Assembly (NCBI GenBank): GCA_045133915.1
Contig: JBGUUX010000088.1
Coordinates: 1 to 9,208 of the forward strand
DNA length: 9,208 bases
Reading direction: 5' to 3'
From: RGIG7300 sp045133915
GTDB taxonomy: Bacteria; Bacillota; Clostridia; Oscillospirales; CAG-272
This document shows, piece by piece, positions 5,348-9,208 of the stretch; the first letter of the stretch is position 1, and the number at the start of each line of letters is the position of its first letter. A program made the translations under genes and the position numbers. The notes beneath the pieces were generated by a model. The model worked only from the letters and a program-made list of their open reading frames with translations. It made no database searches and was not told the origin of the DNA.

Positions 5348-6133
5348 ATGAAGACGATAACAGATGCAAAGAGAATAGTGTTCAAGGTGGGCTCATCTAC
5401 CCTGACTCACGAAAACGGAAAGCTGAATTTAAGAAGAATAGAAAAACTGGCTACAGTCCTCTCCGACCTTAAAAACATGGGCAAGGAGGTAGTTCTTGTA
5501 TCCTCCGGTGCTATAAGCGCAGGCTGCGGCAGAGTGGGCGCACAGCGACCTGACGACACCCCCGGCAAGCAGGCAATGGCAGCTATAGGTCAGAGCGAGC
5601 TTATGAGGGTATACGAGCATTATTTCTCAATGTTCGGACAGATAATCGGTCAGATACTTATAACCAAAGAGGAAATTGACAACCCCAAGGTAAAGCGCAA
5701 CGCCAACAACACCTTTGACAGACTGCTGTCAATGGGCTGTATCCCGATAGTTAACGAAAACGACTCCATGTCCTTTGAGGAGATCGAGTTCGGTGACAAC
5801 GACACCCTTTCTGCAGTTGTTGCAACGGTATGCGATGCCGATTCTCTTGTTATTTTAAGTGATATCGACGGTCTGTATGATGCAGACCCCCGTTCCAACC
5901 CCGACGCTATGCTTATCCCCGTGGTAACAGAGCTCACCGAGGATATCATCGCTTGCGCAGGCGGTGCGGGCACCAGCAGAGGTACAGGCGGACTTGTCAC
6001 CAAGCTCCGTGCGGCAGAGATAACCGTGCCTGCAGGGATACCCATGTATATCGTTAACGGTAACGATCCTGCTATATTATACGATCTTTGCGAGGGTAAA
6101 AAACGCGGAACCTATTTTGCTCCGCAAAAATAA
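5348..6133 (+). CDS. proB: glutamate 5-kinase, short form without PUA domain
   Basis: Phosphorylates L-glutamate to gamma-glutamyl phosphate, the committed and usually proline-inhibited step of proline synthesis, in the cytosol. The whole 261 residues are the amino-acid kinase fold. KVGSSTLT (13-20) binds phosphate, SSGAISAG follows (52-59), then NEND (136-139) and GDND (149-152) for glutamate, SDIDGLYDADP (171-181), and GTGGLVTKL (212-220). E. coli ProB has about 367 residues because of a C-terminal PUA domain; here the stop follows directly after the kinase domain, a form known in some Firmicutes. The start is supported by AGGA 7 nt upstream. It lies directly upstream of the S23 cassette, whose left arm starts one base past the stop codon, and proA follows the cassette. 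Confidence 0.96.
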   Translation: MKTITDAKRIVFKVGSSTLTHENGKLNLRRIEKLATVLSDLKNMGKEVVLVSSGAISAGCGRVGAQRPDDTPGKQAMAAIGQSELMRVYEHYFSMFGQIIGQILITKEEIDNPKVKRNANNTFDRLLSMGCIPIVNENDSMSFEEIEFGDNDTLSAVVATVCDADSLVILSDIDGLYDADPRSNPDAMLIPVVTELTEDIIACAGGAGTSRGTGGLVTKLRAAEITVPAGIPMYIVNGNDPAILYDLCEGKKRGTYFAPQK

Positions 6134-6134
6134 C

Positions 6135-6172
6135 TATTCACTTTTCACTATTCTCTGTTCTCTATTCACTAA
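6135..6172 (-). repeat. left inverted arm of the S23 cassette: five heptamers
   Basis: Read on the minus strand this is GTGAATA, GAGAACA, GAGAATA, GTGAAAA, GTGAATA: five copies at an exact 7-bp period after a TTA. It is the inverted partner of 6566-6603, with 32 of 38 positions identical and an 11-bp perfect match at the inner end. It begins one base after the proB stop codon. Confidence 0.9.
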
Positions 6173-6193
6173 TTTTATATTCTACACTATAAA
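6165..6193 (+). promoter_or_regulatory. possible internal promoter of the S23 cassette
   Basis: TTCACT (6165-6170, inside the left arm), 17 nt, then TATAAA (6188-6193). A start about 7 nt later would give a nearly leaderless transcript for the ATG at 6205. The hexamers are moderate and the region is AT-rich, so this is weak. Confidence 0.25.
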
Positions 6194-6204
6194 AGAGTAC
6201 AAAA

Positions 6205-6576
6205 ATGAACTATAACAACAGTCCTTTACTTGATAAATCCTTAAAATTCGCATCAAGGGCAGTAAAATTATATAAATATCTACACGACGACAAGAAAGAA
6301 ACTATCATTTCAAAACAACTGATAAGAAGTGCAACTTCTATCGGTGCAAATGCTAATGAAGCGGCTTATGCCCAAAGCAAACCGGATTTCATATTCAAAT
6401 TGCATATTTCACTTAAAGAATGTGCAGAAACAGAATATTGGTTAAGATTATTAGAACTTTCCGGATATATCTCGAACGAAGAAGCAACTTCAATAATAAA
6501 TGATTGCTTGGAAGTGAAAAGGATTCTGATAGCATCATTAAATACAGCCAAATCCGAAGATGATGTTAGTGAATAG
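6205..6576 (+). CDS. four-helix bundle protein, 23S rRNA intervening-sequence (S23/IVP) family
   Basis: This 123-residue protein is the usual family length. Seen: SLKFASRAVKLYKYL (12-26), SKQLIRSATSIGANANEA (36-53), the hallmark of the family, then FIFKLHISLKECAETEYWLRLL (63-84), then GYI and a last amphipathic helix. The predicted four helices form a bundle. Relatives are encoded inside 23S rRNA intervening sequences of some bacteria, and the fold is shared with Avd, the accessory protein of diversity-generating retroelements. The biochemical role of free-standing members is unknown; basic bundle proteins of this type are thought to bind nucleic acid. No retroelement or rRNA is in the window. 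The ribosome-binding site is weak (AAAAGAG before ATG). The last codons (VSE and stop) are encoded by the right heptamer arm. Composition is more AT-rich than proB or proA, consistent with acquisition. Confidence 0.88.
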   Translation: MNYNNSPLLDKSLKFASRAVKLYKYLHDDKKETIISKQLIRSATSIGANANEAAYAQSKPDFIFKLHISLKECAETEYWLRLLELSGYISNEEATSIINDCLEVKRILIASLNTAKSEDDVSE

Positions 6577-6603
6577 TGAATAATGAATAGAGAATAGTGA
6601 ATA
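6566..6603 (+). repeat. right inverted arm of the S23 cassette: five heptamers
   Basis: TTA followed by GTGAATA, GTGAATA, ATGAATA, GAGAATA, GTGAATA, an exact 7-bp period. It supplies the S23 stop codon (TAG at 6574-6576) and ends just before the proA ribosome-binding site. Confidence 0.9.
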
Positions 6604-6607
6604 ACCG

Positions 6608-6614
6608 AAAGGAG
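6608..6614 (+). promoter_or_regulatory. ribosome-binding site setting the TTG start of proA
   Basis: AAAGGAG lies 7 nt before the TTG at 6622. It is strong enough to support the non-ATG start. It sits 4 nt beyond the right heptamer arm, so a stem formed by the arms would end at its edge and could affect proA translation. Confidence 0.75.
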
Positions 6615-6621
6615 TTTAACT

Positions 6622-7872
6622 TTGAACGTACATGATTATATAGAAAACATTTGTAAATTAACAAAAAAAGCCTCTCCTGCCATTGCAAGAAAGAGCGAAG
6701 TCGAAAAGAATGCAATTCTTCTTGATATCGCCGATGCGATAGAGGCAAACGAGGTGGATATAATTAAGGCAAACGACCTTGATCTTGAAGCAGCGGATAA
6801 AAACGGTGTTCCCAAGACTATGATGGACCGCCTTAAGCTTACCCCTGAGCGTATCAAGGATATTGCAAATGCGGTAAGAGAGGTTGCTACCCTTCCCGAC
6901 CCTATCGGCAAGGGCGAGGTATATACCAACCGTGACGGCTTACAGATAAAAAAGGTAAGAGCACCCTTAGGTGTTATTGCAATAATATTTGAAGCAAGAC
7001 CCAACGTTACCTACGATGCGGCGGCTCTTTGCTTAAAGACCTCAAACGCAGTTCTTCTGCGAGGCGGCAAGGAGGCTATAAACTCTAACCGCTGTGCGGT
7101 CAAGATAATGCGAGAGGTACTGGGTAAGCACGGCGTTGACGAAAACGCAATAACTCTGGTAGACGATATCACCCGTGAGGGTACCACCGAGCTTATGCAG
7201 ATGAGAGAGTACGTTGACGTGCTTATCCCCCGTGGCTCTAAGGGTCTTATACAGAGCGTTGTTAAGAACTCTAAGATCCCCTGTATTGAAACAGGTGCGG
7301 GAAACTGTCACACCTATATTGAGGCTGATGCAGACCTCAATATGGCGGTTAAGGTTGCGGTCAATGCAAAAGCACAGAGACCCTCTGTTTGTAACGCAAT
7401 GGAGACACTCTTAGTCAACAAGAATATTCTCGAGAGCTTCCTTCCTATGCTTGAAGAGGCTATGACAGCTGTAAACGTAGAGCTGCGTTGCTGTCCCGAG
7501 TGTGCAAAATACATTAAAAACTGTGTCCCCGCAACAGAAGAGGACTATGAGACCGAGTATAACGACTACATCCTTGCGGTAAAGGCGGTAGCCGACATAG
7601 ACGAGGCTATCGAGCATATCAATCACTACGGCACAGGCCACAGCGAGGCTATTATCACATCGAGCCTTACCCTGTCGGATAAGTTCCAGAGAGAAATTGA
7701 TGCGGCGGCGGTTTACGTTAACGCTTCAACACGCTTTACCGACGGCGGAGTTTTTGGCCTTGGTGCGGAGATAGGCATCTCCACACAGAAGCTCCATGCA
7801 AGAGGTCCTATGGGTCTTTACGAGATGACATCCACAAAATATTTAATAAACGGAAACGGACAGACAAGATGA
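6622..7872 (+). CDS. proA: glutamate-5-semialdehyde dehydrogenase (gamma-glutamyl phosphate reductase)
   Basis: NADPH-dependent reduction of gamma-glutamyl phosphate to glutamate-5-semialdehyde, which cyclises toward proline. Length is 416 residues, normal for the family. Seen: APLGVIAIIFEARPNVT (114-130) with the EARP motif, LLRGGKEA (145-152), LIPRGSKGLI (201-210), ETGAGNCH (223-230), RPSVCNAMETLL (253-264) with catalytic Cys257, and the C-terminal FGLGAEIGISTQKLHARGPMG segment compressed in the usual order. It starts with TTG, supported by a good ribosome-binding site. It is separated from proB by the S23 cassette, so co-transcription requires read-through of it. The stop overlaps the thiI start by 4 nt (ATGA), indicating coupling. 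Confidence 0.97.
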   Translation: MNVHDYIENICKLTKKASPAIARKSEVEKNAILLDIADAIEANEVDIIKANDLDLEAADKNGVPKTMMDRLKLTPERIKDIANAVREVATLPDPIGKGEVYTNRDGLQIKKVRAPLGVIAIIFEARPNVTYDAAALCLKTSNAVLLRGGKEAINSNRCAVKIMREVLGKHGVDENAITLVDDITREGTTELMQMREYVDVLIPRGSKGLIQSVVKNSKIPCIETGAGNCHTYIEADADLNMAVKVAVNAKAQRPSVCNAMETLLVNKNILESFLPMLEEAMTAVNVELRCCPECAKYIKNCVPATEEDYETEYNDYILAVKAVADIDEAIEHINHYGTGHSEAIITSSLTLSDKFQREIDAAAVYVNASTRFTDGGVFGLGAEIGISTQKLHARGPMGLYEMTSTKYLINGNGQTR

Positions 7873-9050
7873 GAGAAGTAATACTTTGTAAATACGGTGA
7901 AATTATATTAAAGGGCGCAAACAAAAGCTGGTTTGAGGGTATCCTTATCCGTGATCTGCGTAAGCGTCTTACAAGATACGGCGAGTTTGAGGTAAGATAC
8001 AACCAGTCTATCGTATACGTTGAGCCCGTGAGCGATGATTGCGATATGGACGGAGCCTTTGAGGAAGCAAAGAGAGCATTTGGCTTTGCATCCATCTCCC
8101 GTGCCGCAGTTGTTGAAAAGGATATGGAAAAGATATGCGAGTGCGCCAAGGAATATCTTCCTCAGCACCTTTTCGGCAAGAGAACCTTTAAGGTAGAAGG
8201 CAAGCGCTCGGATAAGCGTTTCCCTCTTACCTCTCCCCAGATATCCGCAGAGGTTGGCGGTGCCATCCTTGAGGCTATGGGCGGTAAGATCAAGGTAAAC
8301 GTAAACAACCCCGACGTAACCGTGCGAGTTGAGATCAGAAACGACCTTGCATACATAAACTCAGGCAGTCACAGAGGTGCGGGCGGTATGCCCATCGGCA
8401 CCAACGGCAAGGGACTGCTGCTCCTCTCCGGCGGTATCGACAGCCCCGTTGCAGGCTATATGATAGCAAAGCGTGGCGTTATAGTTGAAGCCCTCCACTT
8501 TGAGAGTTTTCCTTATACTAGTGAACGTGCCCGTGAAAAAGTTCTGGAATTAGCCGAGCTCGTAGCAAAGCACACAGGCAGAATGAGAGTTCATATCATC
8601 TCCCTTACAAAGATCCAGGAAGAGCTTGTAAAGCACTGCGAGGAGGACTACTTTACCCTTCTGCTCCGCCGCTTTATGATGAAGCTGGCTACCCGTGTAG
8701 CAAAGGAAAAATACTGTAACGCTCTTATTACAGGTGAGAGCCTCGGTCAGGTGGCAAGTCAGACCATGAAGGCACTGGCGGTTACAGATGCGGTAACCGA
8801 TCTCCCTGTTTTCCGTCCCTGTATCGGTATGGATAAGGAGGATATCGTTACTATCGCACGTAAGATAGACACATATGAGACCTCAATCCTTCCCTACGAG
8901 GATTGCTGTACCGTATTTACTCCCAAGCATCCCCGTACCCAGCCTGAAATTGAAAAGGTTGAGGCACAGGAAAAGAATCTCGACGTAGATGCACTTCTTG
9001 AGGATGCGTATGCTTCTCTTGTTACGCACGACATTAGAGTATACTGTTAA
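7869..9050 (+). CDS. thiI: tRNA 4-thiouridine synthase ThiI, no rhodanese domain
   Basis: Adenylates U8 of tRNA and transfers sulfur to make 4-thiouridine; also serves thiamine thiazole synthesis in many bacteria. Length is 393 residues. Domains: NFLD region about 1-60 (KYGEIILKGANKSWF), THUMP about 60-165, and the PP-loop adenylation domain from about 175 with SGGIDSPVAG (187-196). LITGESLGQVASQT (286-299) and LPYEDCCTVFTPKHPRTQP (341-359) follow. Cys346/347 correspond to the conserved Cys344 region of E. coli. The C-terminal rhodanese domain of the enterobacterial protein is absent, as in Bacillus, where a dedicated cysteine desulfurase delivers sulfur; none is seen in this window. It is translationally coupled to proA although the pathways are unrelated. 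It is the last gene before an intrinsic terminator. Confidence 0.96.
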   Translation: MREVILCKYGEIILKGANKSWFEGILIRDLRKRLTRYGEFEVRYNQSIVYVEPVSDDCDMDGAFEEAKRAFGFASISRAAVVEKDMEKICECAKEYLPQHLFGKRTFKVEGKRSDKRFPLTSPQISAEVGGAILEAMGGKIKVNVNNPDVTVRVEIRNDLAYINSGSHRGAGGMPIGTNGKGLLLLSGGIDSPVAGYMIAKRGVIVEALHFESFPYTSERAREKVLELAELVAKHTGRMRVHIISLTKIQEELVKHCEEDYFTLLLRRFMMKLATRVAKEKYCNALITGESLGQVASQTMKALAVTDAVTDLPVFRPCIGMDKEDIVTIARKIDTYETSILPYEDCCTVFTPKHPRTQPEIEKVEAQEKNLDVDALLEDAYASLVTHDIRVYC

Positions 9051-9077
9051 ATTAGGAATTAGGAGTTAGGAATTAAG
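9050..9077 (+). repeat. tandem heptamer array AATTAGG x4 after thiI
   Basis: AATTAGG, AATTAGG, AGTTAGG, AATTAAG at an exact 7-bp period, starting on the last base of the thiI stop codon and ending at the terminator stem. It has the same period as, but a different unit from, the S23 cassette arms. No inverted partner is visible in the remaining 130 bases. Confidence 0.8.
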
Positions 9078-9078
9078 G

Positions 9079-9110
9079 AAGCCATTCGGTTTTGCCGAAT
9101 GGCTTTTGTT
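9079..9110 (+). terminator. intrinsic terminator of the proB-proA-thiI train
   Basis: An 11-bp perfect stem AAGCCATTCGG / CCGAATGGCTT (9079-9089 and 9095-9105) with a 5-nt loop, followed by a T-rich tail (TTTTGTTT). It may also serve the convergent gene entering from the right, although that side lacks a T-run. Confidence 0.9.
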
Positions 9111-9132
9111 TATCCGTTAGAAAAATTGGAAT

Positions 9133-9208
9133 TTACTTAACTGCTTTTATGGTATAAGTCGCACCCCAATTTTTCAGCACCTCTACAGAAGAAAAACCTG
9201 CTTCAAGA
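9133..9208 (-). CDS. C-terminal end of a convergent gene, possibly a SAM-dependent methyltransferase (partial)
   Basis: An open frame enters from the right edge and ends at TAA (9133-9135), giving 24 residues: LEAGFSSVEVLKNWG then ATYTIKAVK. The pattern of a Gly-Phe, a short beta strand, a Trp-Gly and a final strand ending in AVK resembles the C-terminus of class I methyltransferases. The fragment is too short to be sure. It converges on thiI with the terminator in between, as expected for a real gene end. Confidence 0.45.
   Translation of the reverse strand, partial: LEAGFSSVEVLKNWGATYTIKAVK

Larger units (their letters stand above)
6135..6603 (+). mobile_element. candidate inverted-repeat cassette carrying one S23-family ORF
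   Basis: A 469-bp unit between proB and proA made of inverted heptamer arms (6135-6172 and 6566-6603) and one AT-rich ORF. The right arm overlaps the ORF's last codons and ends 4 nt before the proA ribosome-binding site. proB and proA are normally adjacent, so this unit is an interruption. There is no transposase and no obvious target duplication, so mobility is inferred. In RNA the arms could pair into an imperfect stem of about 38 bp enclosing the ORF, like the stem around 23S rRNA intervening sequences. Confidence 0.5.

Noticed and set aside
5348..6133. proB as a truncated pseudogene because it lacks the PUA domain
   Set aside because: All kinase motifs are intact, and short PUA-less glutamate kinases of about 260 residues occur naturally in Firmicutes.
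6205..6576. Diversity-generating retroelement, because the S23 fold resembles Avd
   Set aside because: There is no reverse transcriptase, template repeat or variable repeat in the window, and the protein fits the plain S23/IVP family.
6135..6603. CRISPR-like array from the repeated heptamers
   Set aside because: Units are 7 bp and directly abutting with no spacers; these are simple tandem repeats.

Overview
The window looks like a chromosomal stretch from a Clostridia-type Firmicute, most likely an Oscillospiraceae/Ruminococcaceae-like gut anaerobe. This rests on inference: moderate GC, dense ATA/AGA codon use, TTG/GTG starts, a rhodanese-less ThiI, a PUA-less ProB, and hairpin-rich intergenic repeats. 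There are no RNA genes, CRISPR arrays, phage genes or classical insertion sequences. Two divergent gene trains leave a shared AT-rich control region at about 5224-5347, and no gene-free stretch exceeds 300 bases.

Minus-strand train (5223 down to 1): peptidase U32-family protein, Maf nucleotide pyrophosphatase, a divergent MreB-like actin, endonuclease III (nth), a DUF559 nuclease-fold ORF, a small three-helix membrane protein, and the N-terminal third of an 8-oxoguanine glycosylase (ogg) that runs off the window. The theme is housekeeping: cell shape, nucleotide-pool cleaning, base-excision repair and probably RNA hydroxylation. Several genes overlap or nearly touch.

Plus-strand train (5348 to 9050): proB, a four-helix-bundle S23/IVP-family ORF, proA and thiI, ending at a strong intrinsic terminator. 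ProB and ProA carry out the first two steps of proline synthesis from glutamate. ThiI makes 4-thiouridine in tRNA and supplies sulfur for thiamine. A convergent minus-strand gene, possibly a methyltransferase, enters from the right edge.

The most interesting feature is a repeated architecture. Two unrelated small AT-rich ORFs, DUF559 (between nth and the membrane-protein gene) and S23 (between proB and proA), are each enclosed by a pair of long inverted repeats and inserted co-directionally into an otherwise ordinary operon. The DUF559 arms are about 50 bp, each with two hairpins, and the stems show a compensatory base-pair change between arms. The S23 arms are each five copies of a 7-bp unit related to GTGAATA. 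In both cases an arm supplies a gene's 3' coding end: the last 13 residues of Nth, and the last codons of the S23 ORF. A third array with a 7-bp period but a different unit (AATTAGG) follows thiI with no ORF attached. I propose these as single-gene, inverted-repeat cassettes whose arms could fold into an RNA stem around the ORF, as in 23S rRNA intervening sequences. Mobility is not demonstrated by this sequence alone.
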